DNA of 64,000 bases from Pseudomonas syringae KCTC 12500 (GTDB lineage: Bacteria > Pseudomonadota > Gammaproteobacteria > Pseudomonadales > Pseudomonadaceae), in NCBI RefSeq assembly GCF_000507185.2, contig NZ_AYTM02000002.1, positions 5,243,501-5,307,500 on the forward strand. Direction: 5' to 3'. Below the pieces are notes generated by a model. The model saw nothing but the letters and a program-made list of their open reading frames with translations, searched no databases and had not been told where the DNA came from. Position 1 is the first letter of the stretch; every line of letters starts with the position of its first letter. This document shows positions 27,208 through 37,456 of this stretch, piece by piece. The position numbers and the translations under genes were made by a program.

Positions 27208-29157
27208 TCAGTCCAGCTCCACCAGTATCGCGCCTTCGTTGACCATCTCGCCCTCATGGCAGTAAAGCGCGGTAATCACCCCGAAGCTGGCGGCGCGGAT
27301 GCTGTGTTCCATCTTCATGGCTTCCAGCACCACCAGTTGAGCGCCAGGTTCGACAGCCTGACCCACTTCAACCAATACCCGTACGATGCTGCCATTCATC
27401 GGTGCTGTCAGCCCACCATGTTGACCCTCACCGACGTCTGCCTGAGCGATGGCGTCAAGCCGGGTGACGGTATGCACCTCGCCTTGCCATTCGAGATACA
27501 GCGTGTTGCCGCGTCGTATCGCCATGTGCCGCTGACGGACACCGTTGTGCTCGACCTGTAGATGCTCACCACTCAGAGTGAATAACGACGGGCTGCTGTG
27601 GCGCAGGCAGATGTTTCGGGTCTGACCGCTGCAGCTCAGTCGCACATCCGTCTGCGCGGGCAGCCCGGCGCGAAAGCCGCTGCTGACTACCCAGGGCGAA
27701 TATGGATCGGCTTGATCGATGCGTGCCGGTTCGCTCTGGCTGAAGGCCTCGGCGGCGGCCTGCCAGAATGTCTCGTCCGGCTCGTCGGTTTGCGGCAGCA
27801 GTTGCGTCTGATGGCGGGGAATGAAGCCGGTATCAAGCTGCGCCGCGGCGAACGCTGGATGCGCGATGATTCGACGCAGGAAGGCCAGGTTGGTCCTGAC
27901 TCCGCCCACTGCAAATTCATCGAGCATGGCCAGCAGGCGCAGACGGGCCTGCTCGCGGTCTTCGCCCCAGGCAATCAGCTTGCCGAGCATCGGGTCGTAG
28001 AAGGGCGAGATGCTGTCGCCTTCGGCAACGCCGCTGTCCACCCGCCTGCCGGGGCCGGGCGCAGGCTCTCTGTAGAGCTCCAGCGTGCCGGTGGCCGGGA
28101 GAAAGTCGTTGGCCGGGTCTTCGGCATACAGACGGACTTCGATGGCATGGCCGGTCAGGGGCACCTGATCCTGGGTGATGGGCAGCGATTCGCCTCTGGC
28201 GACACGGATCTGCCATTCCACCAGGTCCAGCCCGGTGATGTACTCGGTGACCGGGTGCTCTACCTGCAGACGGGTATTCATTTCCATGAAGAAAAACTCG
28301 CCGCGTGCGTCCAGCAGGAACTCCACCGTACCCGCACCCACGTAGCCGATGGCTTGTGCGGCTTTCACCGCAGCTTCGCCCATGGCTTTACGCAATGAAG
28401 CCGTCAGGCCGGGCGCCGGTGCTTCCTCGACGACCTTCTGGTGTCGGCGCTGAATGGAGCAATCGCGCTCATTGAGGTACAGGCAGTGGCCATGCCGGTC
28501 GGCAAACACCTGGATTTCGACGTGGCGCGGGGCGAGCACGTATTTCTCCACCAGCATTCTCGCATCGCCGAACGAGGACAGCGCCTCGCGTTGCGCTGAA
28601 GCTAGCGCTTCGGCCAGTTCGCCCGTGTGCTCGACCACTTTCATGCCTTTGCCGCCGCCGCCCGCGGTGGCTTTCAACAGCACCGGGTAGCCGATGCGCT
28701 CGGCCGCGGCACGGAACGTCTCGATGTCCTGTGCTTCACCGTGATAGCCAGGCACCAAAGGCACGCCTGCCTGCTCCATCAAGGCCTTGGCGGCGGATTT
28801 GCTGCCCATGGCATCGATGGCCGAGGCGGGAGGACCGAGGAAAATCAGCCCGGCGTTTTCGATGGCACGCGCAAAATCGGCATTTTCAGACAGAAATCCG
28901 TAGCCGGGATGGATCGCGTGCGCGCCACTCGCCCTGGCGGCTTCGATAAGCCTGTCGATCGCCAGATAACTGTCTGCGGCCTTGCTGCCGCCAAGGTCCA
29001 CACAGAGATCGGCCTCGCGGCTATGGCGTGCGTCACGGTCGATGGCGCTGTGCACGGCGACCGTGGTAAGGCCCATGTTTTTCGCCGTGCGCATGATGCG
29101 GCAGGCAATCTCGCCGCGGTTGGCAATCAACAGCGTGGTCAGCTCGGGCGTGCTCAT
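27208..29157 (-). CDS. liuD: Methylcrotonyl-CoA carboxylase biotin-containing subunit
   Basis: A 649-aa alpha subunit with a biotin carboxylase domain (LLIANRGEIACRI; ATP-grasp loop TAGGGGKGMKVV; MEMNTRLQVEHPVTE), a linker, and a C-terminal biotinyl domain with the lysine in LEAMKMEH. It carboxylates 3-methylcrotonyl-CoA with the LiuB subunit in leucine catabolism. The ATG at 29157 (MSTPELTT) overlaps the liuC stop by four bases, showing coupling. The frame is open about 100 codons further upstream, but that sequence lies inside liuC. It is the last gene of liuABCD. Confidence 0.95.
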   Translation of the reverse strand: MSTPELTTLLIANRGEIACRIMRTAKNMGLTTVAVHSAIDRDARHSREADLCVDLGGSKAADSYLAIDRLIEAARASGAHAIHPGYGFLSENADFARAIENAGLIFLGPPASAIDAMGSKSAAKALMEQAGVPLVPGYHGEAQDIETFRAAAERIGYPVLLKATAGGGGKGMKVVEHTGELAEALASAQREALSSFGDARMLVEKYVLAPRHVEIQVFADRHGHCLYLNERDCSIQRRHQKVVEEAPAPGLTASLRKAMGEAAVKAAQAIGYVGAGTVEFLLDARGEFFFMEMNTRLQVEHPVTEYITGLDLVEWQIRVARGESLPITQDQVPLTGHAIEVRLYAEDPANDFLPATGTLELYREPAPGPGRRVDSGVAEGDSISPFYDPMLGKLIAWGEDREQARLRLLAMLDEFAVGGVRTNLAFLRRIIAHPAFAAAQLDTGFIPRHQTQLLPQTDEPDETFWQAAAEAFSQSEPARIDQADPYSPWVVSSGFRAGLPAQTDVRLSCSGQTRNICLRHSSPSLFTLSGEHLQVEHNGVRQRHMAIRRGNTLYLEWQGEVHTVTRLDAIAQADVGEGQHGGLTAPMNGSIVRVLVEVGQAVEPGAQLVVLEAMKMEHSIRAASFGVITALYCHEGEMVNEGAILVELD

Positions 29158-30029
29158 GATTGCGAGTCCTTCTGCGGTTCGTGCCGGGCTGCCGAGACTG
29201 TTGTAACGGGATCGCCAGGCGGCTGATCCTTGACGGGCTGCCAGCCGGGCGTGCGTTTCTGCAGAAAGGCGCGCAGGCCTTCCTGCCCTTCGGCACTGGT
29301 ACGGATGCGCGCGATGGCGCTTTCGCAGTAGCGGCGTAGCGAAGGGGTCAGCTCGCCGTTGCCAACCTCGCGCAACAGCTCCTTGCTGACGCGCATGGCT
29401 TGCGGGCTGTTGAGCAGCAGGTTGTCGACCCAGTGCTGCGTTTGGTCTTGCAGCTCTGCAGCGGGGTAGCACTCGGCGACCAGACCGATCTGCTGCGCCC
29501 GCTGGCCATCGAAGCGCTCGGCCGTCAGGGTGTAGCGTCGCGTGGCGCGTTCGCCGATGGCCTTTACCACGAATGGGCTGATGACCGCTGGCGCCAGGCC
29601 GATGCGCACTTCTGACAGGCAGAACTGCGCATCCGCCGCTGCAATGGCCATGTCACAGCAACTGATCAGGCCCAACGCGCCGCCGAATGCTGCGCCCTGG
29701 ACCACGGCGAGCGTCGGGATTTTTAGCTTGGCGAGGTTGTACATCAGCTCCGCCAGTTCGCGGGCGTCGTCCAGATTGGTGTTGTAATCCAGGTCTGCTG
29801 CCTGCTGCATCCACGCAAGGTCGGCACCGGCACTGAAATGCCGGCCACGGCCGCGCAACAGCAGAAAGCGCAGGCTGGCATCGCCTTGTACCTGGTCCAG
29901 CGCGATAATCAGCTCGCGGATCATCTGCGCGTTGAAGGCGTTGTTCTTGTCCGGTCGATTCAGCCACAGCGTGGCAAAGCCACGTGGGTCGTTGATCAGC
30001 TCTATGGTTGCGAATGAGGTCGAAGTCAT
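29154..30029 (-). CDS. liuC: Methylglutaconyl-CoA hydratase (LiuC)
   Basis: A 291-aa crotonase. The oxyanion-hole regions are HFSAGADL and GAAFGGALGL, and the Glu-bearing segment is LSEVRIGLAPAVISPFV. By position it is the leucine-pathway hydratase that turns 3-methylglutaconyl-CoA into HMG-CoA. The ATG at 30029 has a GGGAAA site eight bases upstream; an ATG six bases earlier is too close to it. The gap to liuB is 14 bp and there is a 4-bp overlap with liuD. Confidence 0.92.
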   Translation of the reverse strand: MTSTSFATIELINDPRGFATLWLNRPDKNNAFNAQMIRELIIALDQVQGDASLRFLLLRGRGRHFSAGADLAWMQQAADLDYNTNLDDARELAELMYNLAKLKIPTLAVVQGAAFGGALGLISCCDMAIAAADAQFCLSEVRIGLAPAVISPFVVKAIGERATRRYTLTAERFDGQRAQQIGLVAECYPAAELQDQTQHWVDNLLLNSPQAMRVSKELLREVGNGELTPSLRRYCESAIARIRTSAEGQEGLRAFLQKRTPGWQPVKDQPPGDPVTTVSAARHEPQKDSQS

Positions 30030-30043
30030 GATCATTTCCCGGC

Positions 30044-31651
30044 TCACATTCGGAACAGGCCGAAGGTGGTAGGTTCGATGGGCGCGTTGAGCGAGGCGGA
30101 GAGGGCAAGCGCGAGAATGTCGCGGGTTTGTGCCGGGTCGATGACCCCGTCGTCCCACAGGCGCGCGCTGGAGTAGTAAGGATGGCCCTGATGCTCGTAC
30201 TGATCGAGAATCGGCTGTTTCAGCTCTGCCTGCTGTTCGGCGCTGAACGCCTGGCCGGCCCGTTCGGCCTGCTCGCATTTGACCTGCACCAGCACGCCGG
30301 CCGCCTGCTCGCCGCCCATCACGCCAATCCGCGCGTTGGGCCACATCCATAGAAAGCGCGGATCGTAAGCGCGGCCACACATGCCGTAATTCCCCGCGCC
30401 AAAACTGCCGCCGATGATCACCGTGAATTTTGGCACCCTGGCGCAGGCCACGGCGGTCACCAGCTTGGCACCATGCTTGGCGATGCCGCCCGCTTCATAC
30501 TTCTGGCCGACCATGAAGCCGGTGATGTTCTGCAGGAACAGCAGGGGGATGCCTCTCTGGCAGGCCAGCTCAATGAAATGCGCGCCTTTCTGTGCCGCTT
30601 CGGCGAACAGGATGCCGTTGTTAGCGAGGATCGCGATCGGGTAGCCATGCAGACGCGCGAAGCCACAGACCAGCGTGGTGCCGAACAGGGCCTTGAATTC
30701 GTCGAGTACCGAGCCATCCACCAGCCGCGCGATGACTTCCCTCACGTCGAATGGCTGTTTCGTATCGGCGGGGATGATGCCGTACAGGTCATCGCCGGGG
30801 TACAGCGGTGCAATGGGCGCGACGGTGTTCAGTTGGGCCTGCTTGCGCCAGTTAAGATTGGCGATGCTGCGGCGCGCCAGTGCGAGCGCGTGATCGTCAT
30901 TGTCTGCGTAGTGATCGGCCACGCCGGACGTGCGACAGTGCACATCGGCACCGCCCAGTTCTTCGGCGCTGACCACTTCGCCGGTTGCTGCCTTGACCAG
31001 CGGCGGGCCGGCCAGAAAGATCGTGGCCTGCTGGCGCACCATGATCGCCTCGTCGGCCATGGCAGGTACGTATGCGCCACCTGCGGTACAGGAGCCCATG
31101 ACCACCGCGATCTGGGCGATTCCTTGCGCGCTCATGTTGGCCTGGTTGAAGAAGATCCGCCCGAAATGTTCGCGGTCCGGAAACACTTCATCCTGACGCG
31201 GCAGGTTGGCGCCGCCGGAATCCACCAGATAAATGCACGGCAGACGGTTTTGCTGGGCGATCGTCTGGGCGCGCAAATGCTTCTTTACGGTCAGCGGGTA
31301 ATAGGAACCACCTTTGACCGTGGCATCGTTGGCGATGATCATGCATTCGACGCCCTCGACCCGGCCGATTCCGGCGATCACGCCAGCGGCAGGTACCTCT
31401 TCGCCGTATACCTCATGCGCAGCCAGTTGGCCGATTTCCAGAAATGGTGAACCGGTGTCTAGCAAACGGTTGATACGCTCGCGCGGCAGCAACTTGCCGC
31501 GTGAGGTGTGGCGCTCCTGGGCTTTGGGGCCGCCACCTTGCTGGACGTTGCTCAACAGCGTGCGCAGTGCTTCGACCTGCTTGAGCAGGGCGTCGCGATT
31601 GAGGGTGAATTCAGGCGAGCGGGTGTTGATTCGGGTTTGCAGGATGGTCAT
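30044..31651 (-). CDS. liuB: Methylcrotonyl-CoA carboxylase carboxyltransferase subunit
   Basis: A 535-aa beta subunit of the biotin-dependent carboxylase. It has acyl-CoA-binding and carboxybiotin-binding halves of the crotonase-like carboxyltransferase fold ([63 protein letters not shown]). It pairs with LiuD. The ATG at 31651 lies 13 bp after the liuA stop; the longer frame upstream is inside liuA. Confidence 0.95.
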   Translation of the reverse strand: MTILQTRINTRSPEFTLNRDALLKQVEALRTLLSNVQQGGGPKAQERHTSRGKLLPRERINRLLDTGSPFLEIGQLAAHEVYGEEVPAAGVIAGIGRVEGVECMIIANDATVKGGSYYPLTVKKHLRAQTIAQQNRLPCIYLVDSGGANLPRQDEVFPDREHFGRIFFNQANMSAQGIAQIAVVMGSCTAGGAYVPAMADEAIMVRQQATIFLAGPPLVKAATGEVVSAEELGGADVHCRTSGVADHYADNDDHALALARRSIANLNWRKQAQLNTVAPIAPLYPGDDLYGIIPADTKQPFDVREVIARLVDGSVLDEFKALFGTTLVCGFARLHGYPIAILANNGILFAEAAQKGAHFIELACQRGIPLLFLQNITGFMVGQKYEAGGIAKHGAKLVTAVACARVPKFTVIIGGSFGAGNYGMCGRAYDPRFLWMWPNARIGVMGGEQAAGVLVQVKCEQAERAGQAFSAEQQAELKQPILDQYEHQGHPYYSSARLWDDGVIDPAQTRDILALALSASLNAPIEPTTFGLFRM

Positions 31652-31664
31652 GGTGGCTCCCCAA

Positions 31665-32828
31665 TCAACGGGTTTCGTTGAACAGTTCGCGACCGATGAG
31701 CATGCGCCGAATTTCACTGGTGCCTGCGCCGATCTCGTAGAGTTTGGCGTCGCGCAATAGTCGGCCCGCCGGGAACTCGTTGATGTAGCCATTGCCGCCC
31801 AGAATCTGGATGGTCTCCAGCGCCATCTGCGTGGCGCGCTCCGCGCTGTACAGGATTACCCCCGCAGCATCCTTGCGAGTGGTCTCGCCCCGGTCACAGG
31901 CCTGGGCGACCGCGTACAGGTAGGCCCGGCTGGCATTGAGCTGGGTGTACATGTCTGCGACCTTGCCCTGAATCAGCTGAAACTCGCCGATGCTCTGGCC
32001 GAACTGCTTGCGGTCGTGAATGTAGGGCACCACCACGTCCATGCACGCCTGCATGATCCCGGTCGGTCCGCCAGAGAGCACGACGCGCTCGTAATCGAGG
32101 CCGCTCATCAGCACTCTGACCCCGCCATCAAGCACGCCCAGCAGGTTCTCCTCGGGCACCTCGACATCATCGAAAAACAGTTCGCAGGTGTTGGAGCCGC
32201 GCATGCCCAGCTTGTCGAACTTGCTGCCCCGCGAGAAGCCTTTCCAGTCGCGTTCGACGATAAACGCACTGATGCCGTGGGCTGCCTTTTCCAGATCGGT
32301 CTTGGCGTAGATCACGTAGGTGTCGGCATCCGGCCCGTTGGTGATCCATGTCTTGCTGCCGTTGAGCACATAATGATCACCGCGCTTGTCGGCGCGCAGT
32401 TTCATCGACACCACGTCCGAGCCTGCATTGGGTTCGCTCATGGCCAGCGCGCCAACGTGTTCGCCGCTGATCAGCTTGGGCAGGTAACGGGCCTTTTGTG
32501 CCGGGCTGCCATTGCGGTTGATCTGGTTAACGCAGAGGTTGGAATGCGCACCATAGGACAGCGCCACCGATGCCGATCCACGGCTTATTTCTTCCATGGC
32601 CACGACGTGCGCCAGATAACCCAGACCCGCGCCACCGTATTCTTCGCTGACAGTGATCCCCAATACGCCCATTTCACCGAACTTGCGCCACATGTCGGCG
32701 GGGAACAGGTTGCCCTTGTCGATCTGCGCTGCGCGCGGGGCAAGCTCTGCGGCGACGAAGGACTGCAACTGATCGCGCAGCATGTCAATGGTTTCGCCCA
32801 GGGCGAAGTTCAGGCTGGGGTAACTCAT
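31665..32828 (-). CDS. liuA: Isovaleryl-CoA dehydrogenase
   Basis: A 387-aa FAD-dependent acyl-CoA dehydrogenase that takes the first committed step of isovaleryl-CoA (leucine) oxidation. Recognisable parts are [25 protein letters not shown] substrate/FAD segments (here [12 protein letters not shown]), and the C-terminal [19 protein letters not shown]. The promoter region upstream carries a perfect LiuR-type palindrome at 32918-32933. It is the first gene of liuABCD, separated from liuE by the sRNA region. Confidence 0.95.
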   Translation of the reverse strand: MSYPSLNFALGETIDMLRDQLQSFVAAELAPRAAQIDKGNLFPADMWRKFGEMGVLGITVSEEYGGAGLGYLAHVVAMEEISRGSASVALSYGAHSNLCVNQINRNGSPAQKARYLPKLISGEHVGALAMSEPNAGSDVVSMKLRADKRGDHYVLNGSKTWITNGPDADTYVIYAKTDLEKAAHGISAFIVERDWKGFSRGSKFDKLGMRGSNTCELFFDDVEVPEENLLGVLDGGVRVLMSGLDYERVVLSGGPTGIMQACMDVVVPYIHDRKQFGQSIGEFQLIQGKVADMYTQLNASRAYLYAVAQACDRGETTRKDAAGVILYSAERATQMALETIQILGGNGYINEFPAGRLLRDAKLYEIGAGTSEIRRMLIGRELFNETR

Positions 32829-32917
32829 GGGGCATTCCTTTTTTGTTCTTGAGTGGCGCTTTGTTCATGGACGGCGCGTCTTTCTGGAAGCGGCTATAGC
32901 ACCTATCTGCTATGACC

Positions 32918-32933
32918 TTTACGTTAACGTAAA
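32918..32933. promoter_or_regulatory. LiuR operator of the liuABCD promoter
   Basis: TTTACGTTAACGTAAA is a perfect 16-bp palindrome about 90 bp upstream of liuA. It resembles the MerR-family LiuR sites known in proteobacteria. On the minus strand a TTGACA hexamer (32950-32955) lies just upstream. A related sequence precedes liuR itself at 34979-34994. Confidence 0.75.
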
Positions 32934-33043
32934 CCTGTAGGGTTTTGCTGTCAACGCCGATGCCTATGCGAACGACGGCTGATCAAGCTGTATTTTTCAG
33001 TGCAGAGGAAAGAGGGCGGAACGCCGGAAAGCCGGAAAGCACG

Positions 33044-33065
33044 AAGGGGAGCCTGGGCTCCCCTT
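33044..33065 (-). terminator. Terminal hairpin of the sRNA
   Basis: Perfect 10-bp inverted repeat AAGGGGAGCC / GGCTCCCCTT with a 2-nt spacer. On the minus strand it is followed by CGTGCTTTCC, a weak U-tract. It also lies between the sRNA and the liuA promoter. Confidence 0.7.
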
Positions 33066-33418
33066 CAAGGTATGTTGCTACGCTCTTTTTTGTTGTTCGG
33101 GAGGCCTGTTATTGTTTTTGGCGACCTGACCCGTCACATCTTTTTTGAGCGGTCCACATGCTGGACCAAGAGCAAACGTATTTTTTTGATCGCTGATGAC
33201 ACTTTCATCGTAGTGATCCAACCAGTTCGGCAGCTGCCTCAGGGCAGTTTTGTTGTTCTCTGTCTGGCTGCGAACAACTTGCGAAGCAAGCGATTCAGAA
33301 AAGCTATCCACTTCAAAAAAATCTGTTAGCTACGCCTCTGTCCGTGTTGTTCTTGTTATGTCAGAGCCGGTACGTGTTGTTTTTATTGGGTTGCTGCGTG
33401 TTTTTATTTTTGTTGTAC
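33044..33418 (-). ncRNA. crcX: CrcZ-family sRNA, probably CrcX
   Basis: A predicted minus-strand transcript of about 375 nt with no credible protein. It starts 11-12 nt after a sigma-54 -12 element. It carries six CA-rich motifs, at 33400-33416, 33374-33388, 33344-33360, 33246-33260, 33108-33119 and 33084-33098 (for example ACAACAAAAATAAAAACA and CAAAAACAATAACAG). Between them are hairpins, such as GGTCC/GGACC and CTTGC/GCAAG. It ends in a 10-bp GC-rich hairpin at 33044-33065. Size, motifs and control match Crc-sequestering sRNAs that relieve carbon catabolite repression. Absence of cbrB nearby argues for CrcX rather than CrcZ. Confidence 0.82.
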
Positions 33419-33426
33419 AAGGGATA

Positions 33427-33443
33427 TAGCAGGACCCGTGCCA
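33427..33443 (-). promoter_or_regulatory. Sigma-54 (-24/-12) promoter of the sRNA
   Basis: On the minus strand the sequence CTGGCACGGGTCCTGCTA has GG (33441-33442) and GC (33429-33430) separated by exactly ten bases. This is the canonical RpoN spacing and matches TGGCACG-N4-TGC well. Transcription would begin near 33418. Confidence 0.85.
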
Positions 33444-33527
33444 GGTTTTCAAAACCCCTGTAATACCGGGGGATGACCTTGTTTTTTCCGGCATCGGGCC
33501 GTTTGATTCTGCGGCCGAGTGTTTCCG

Positions 33528-33597
33528 TGTTACCCGTTTGTCTCTGCTCGACGCGGGGCACAGTAACACTCTGTGGCAAGTTGTCGCACCCTGTTAC
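33528..33597. promoter_or_regulatory. CbrB-type upstream activating half-sites
   Basis: Three half-sites lie 85-155 bp upstream of the -24/-12 promoter: TGTTAC at 33528-33533, GTAACA at 33563-33568 and TGTTAC at 33592-33597. This is the expected place and sequence for the enhancer-binding protein CbrB. They begin directly after the liuE stop. Confidence 0.65.
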
Positions 33598-33612
33598 CGA
33601 CAGGTGACAGTG

Positions 33613-34512
33613 CTACGCAGACAGTCTGGCCTTGGCCACGCGAGAGCCATTGCTGCGTTGCAGCACGTCGCAGATGCGCTGGCCCGCCGCGATGACCTGG
33701 TCCAGATCGACCCCGGTTTCGATACCCAGCCCCTGCAACATGTACAGCACGTCTTCAGTGGCAACATTGCCGCTGGCCCCCTTGGCGTAAGGGCAGCCAC
33801 CGAGGCCGGCCACGGAGCTGTCGAACACCTGGATGCCTTCCTCCAGGCTTGCATAGATGTTTACCAGCGCCTGGCCATAGGTGTCGTGGAAGTGGCCGGC
33901 CAGCTTGCCGCGCGGTATCTGCGCAGCCACGGCGTTGATCAATGCCCGTGTGGCGCCCGGCGTACCGGTTCCGATGGTGTCACCCAAGGAAATTTCATAG
34001 CAGCCCATCGCGTGCAGTTGGTTGGCGACCGTGGCGACCTGTTCGGGCGAAACGCTGCCCTCGTAAGGGCAGCCCAACACGCACGACACATACCCTCGAA
34101 CCCTCACGCCATGCATTCGTGCTGCTTCAATGACAGGCGCGAAGCGTTCCAGGCTTTCGCCGATCGAGCAGTTGAGGTTGCGGTGCGAGAACCCTTCGGT
34201 CGCCGCTGCGAACACCGCGACTTCTCTGACCCCGGCAGCCAATGCGTCTTCGAAGCCGCGCAGATTCGGCGCCAGAGCCGAATAGATAACGCCTTCACGG
34301 CGCTGGATCCGTTCGAACACCTGCGCGGAGCCCGCCATCTGCGGCACCCATTTGGCCGAGACAAAGCTGCCGACTTCGATGTGGCTCAGCCCGGCTGCCG
34401 TCAGGTCATCCACCAGGCGCACCTTGGCGTCGACACTGATGGGTTGTGCTTCATTCTGCAGGCCGTCACGCGGGCCGACTTCGACGAGATTCACCTTTTG
34501 CGGGAGGGACAT
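33613..34512 (-). CDS. liuE: Hydroxymethylglutaryl-CoA lyase
   Basis: A 299-aa HMG-CoA lyase that splits HMG-CoA to acetyl-CoA and acetoacetate, the last leucine-pathway step. Motifs are VEVGPRDGLQNE near the N-terminus, LGDTIGTGTPG, HFHDTYGQ with metal ligands, and GGCPYAKGASGN with the active-site Cys. It is 30 bp downstream of liuR on the same strand. It is unusual in being separated from liuABCD by the sRNA gene. Confidence 0.95.
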   Translation of the reverse strand: MSLPQKVNLVEVGPRDGLQNEAQPISVDAKVRLVDDLTAAGLSHIEVGSFVSAKWVPQMAGSAQVFERIQRREGVIYSALAPNLRGFEDALAAGVREVAVFAAATEGFSHRNLNCSIGESLERFAPVIEAARMHGVRVRGYVSCVLGCPYEGSVSPEQVATVANQLHAMGCYEISLGDTIGTGTPGATRALINAVAAQIPRGKLAGHFHDTYGQALVNIYASLEEGIQVFDSSVAGLGGCPYAKGASGNVATEDVLYMLQGLGIETGVDLDQVIAAGQRICDVLQRSNGSRVAKARLSA

Positions 34513-34542
34513 GGCGGCGCCTTTGTGGTGAGTGCGAATGGG

Positions 34543-34935
34543 TCAGAGTGGGGCAGCAGCGGTCTTATCGAGTGCGGCTCGGCAGCGCTCTTCGGCGGTG
34601 TCCAGCTCCAGCTGCATCTGGCGTATGTCCAGCAACTGCTGTTCCAATTGATCACGGCGTTCGGCGATCTTGCCCAGCATGGTCTGCAACTGCTTCTGAT
34701 TGCCGCCGGTAGGGTCATACAACGAGATCAGTTCCTTGCACTCGGCCAGGGAAAAACCGATGCGTTTGCCTCGCAGGATCAGTTTCAGGGTGACCTTGTC
34801 ACGCGCCGTATAGATACGTTCCAGGCCCTTGCGTTCAGGGCTGAGCATGCCTTGCTCTTCGTAAAAGCGTATGGCGCGGGTGGTGATGTCCAGCTCGCGG
34901 GCGAGTTCGGAAATGCTGTAGGTGTGACTGCTCAT
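34543..34935 (-). CDS. liuR: MerR-family regulator LiuR
   Basis: A 130-aa MerR-type activator/repressor. The winged helix-turn-helix is SISELARELDITTRAIRFYEEQG, followed by the R-K motif region and a C-terminal dimerisation coiled coil (about residues 80-120). It lacks an obvious metal-binding Cys set and probably senses a pathway intermediate. The ATG at 34935 starts at MSSHTYSI; the longer frame upstream is atypical. A LiuR-like palindrome lies 44-59 bp upstream. It co-transcribes with liuE. Confidence 0.92.
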   Translation of the reverse strand: MSSHTYSISELARELDITTRAIRFYEEQGMLSPERKGLERIYTARDKVTLKLILRGKRIGFSLAECKELISLYDPTGGNQKQLQTMLGKIAERRDQLEQQLLDIRQMQLELDTAEERCRAALDKTAAAPL

Positions 34936-34978
34936 GGCGTGGCTCGGCGAGGGTTGCAGCCGCAAAGCTAAGGGCTGC

Positions 34979-34994
34979 TTTACGTTTACGTCAA
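34979..34994. promoter_or_regulatory. LiuR-like operator upstream of liuR
   Basis: TTTACGTTTACGTCAA differs by three bases from the perfect palindrome at 32918-32933 and sits 44 bp ahead of the liuR start, implying autoregulation. Read on the minus strand it begins TTGACG, overlapping a likely -35 element. Confidence 0.65.
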
Positions 34995-35050
34995 GCAGTG
35001 GTGGCGATGCCAGCGCTTGAGCGGTCGCCAACCTGTGCTTCGAAACAACA

Positions 35051-35093
35051 TTAAGTTAATAACTTAAATTATTAATAATCAATAATTTGAGTT
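35051..35093. repeat. AT-rich palindrome and hairpin between LysR and liuR
   Basis: TTAAGTTAATAACTTAA (35051-35067) is a perfect inverted repeat. It overlaps a 13-bp hairpin, AACTTAAATTATT (35061-35073) with AATAATTTGAGTT (35081-35093), that has one G-U pair. The patch is almost free of G and C in an otherwise GC-rich window. It could be the terminator of the LysR gene ending at 35101, or an operator. Confidence 0.5.
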
Positions 35094-35100
35094 AAATATT

Positions 35101-36030
35101 TCATGCATTTTCGAGGTTTTGTTCCTGCGCCACAACCCGCTGTGAAAGCTCGATGATCTGTTCACGCATCCAGCGGTTGGCCGGGTCCTGGTCGGTGCTT
35201 TCATGCCAGTACAGGTGGGTCTCGACCGACGGAACGTCGCTGACTGGCAGGTAGACATAGTGCAAGTCATTACGACGGGCGAAGCGTTCGGGCACGGTCA
35301 TGACCATGTCGGTCTGCTGCAGCACCTGGGTTGCCATCATATAGTGTTGCGAGCGCAACGCGATCCTGCGCTGGATGCCCATCTTGCCGAGCGCCAGATC
35401 CACATGGCCCAACCCGCTGCGGCGGCTGGAGATATGGATATGTGACTGGCTCAGGTAATCGTCGAGGGTCAGCGTGGCCTTGTTCGCCAATGGATGCCCC
35501 TTGCGCATGCCACACACATAGCGGTCCTCCATCAGCTTCACGTGGCGCACCTGCGGGTCAGTGTTGAGCGGTGCGTCCACAGCGAAGTCGAGGCGTCCTG
35601 CGGCCAGTTCCTTGGTGGTTTCCCGGCGCTTGGACAGAAAGCTTTCGATGGTCACTGCAGGTGCCAGACGCCGCAGACGCTGGAACAGCGCCGGCAGAAT
35701 CACTGCCTCGGTCAGGTCGGTCATGCTGATGCGGTAATTCTTGTTGGCCTGCAGCGGGTTGAAGATGCGACTTTCCTGCACCGATACCCTAAGCAACGAA
35801 AGCGCGTTGCGCACCGGGCCGATGATGTTTTGCGCCATCGGTGTCGGCACCATGCCCTGTGCCGTGCGCACGAACAGCGGGTCGTTGAAGGTCTCGCGCA
35901 GCCGCGCCAGTGCGTTGGAGACCGCAGGCTGGGTAATGCCGACAATCTGTCCGGCGCGGGTCAGGTTGGCTTCGGTGTAGATGGCGTCGAAGACAATGAA
36001 AAGGTTGAGATCGACCTTGTTCAGGTTCAT
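35101..36030 (-). CDS. LysR-family transcriptional regulator
   Basis: A 309-aa LTTR. The N-terminal helix-turn-helix (LNLFIVFDAIYTEANLTRAGQIVGITQPAVSNALARLRETF) is typical of the NodD/SyrM-like branch, and a periplasmic-binding-type effector domain follows. It is divergent from the acyl-CoA dehydrogenase at 36216 with a 185-bp shared region that is AT-rich and rich in T-N11-A arrangements, so it likely controls that gene and itself. The ATG at 36030 (MNLNKVDLN) is preferred because an upstream extension has no homologous look. Confidence 0.9.
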   Translation of the reverse strand: MNLNKVDLNLFIVFDAIYTEANLTRAGQIVGITQPAVSNALARLRETFNDPLFVRTAQGMVPTPMAQNIIGPVRNALSLLRVSVQESRIFNPLQANKNYRISMTDLTEAVILPALFQRLRRLAPAVTIESFLSKRRETTKELAAGRLDFAVDAPLNTDPQVRHVKLMEDRYVCGMRKGHPLANKATLTLDDYLSQSHIHISSRRSGLGHVDLALGKMGIQRRIALRSQHYMMATQVLQQTDMVMTVPERFARRNDLHYVYLPVSDVPSVETHLYWHESTDQDPANRWMREQIIELSQRVVAQEQNLENA

Positions 36031-36215
36031 TGATGGGGCGCCTCGTGCCGTTATTGTGATTGATTGTTTAGAGGGGTGGTAATGCCGCAAGGGTGACGGA
36101 TCATATATCGGTTATGAATGTTTATACACGCTGGGAATAGATTAGATAAATGTGCAGCGTTTCTCTAGCATCGCGTTCATGACTTCGACAACCTGATCGA
36201 CACGGTGGCGACCCC

Positions 36216-37445
<1,230 letters not shown>

Positions 37446-37456
37446 CTACCGGTCGA

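Noticed and set aside
33078..33311. A 77-codon minus-strand frame within the sRNA
   Set aside because: It lies inside the predicted ncRNA, its Asn/Lys/Gln richness reflects CA-rich motifs, and it has no convincing start or homology.
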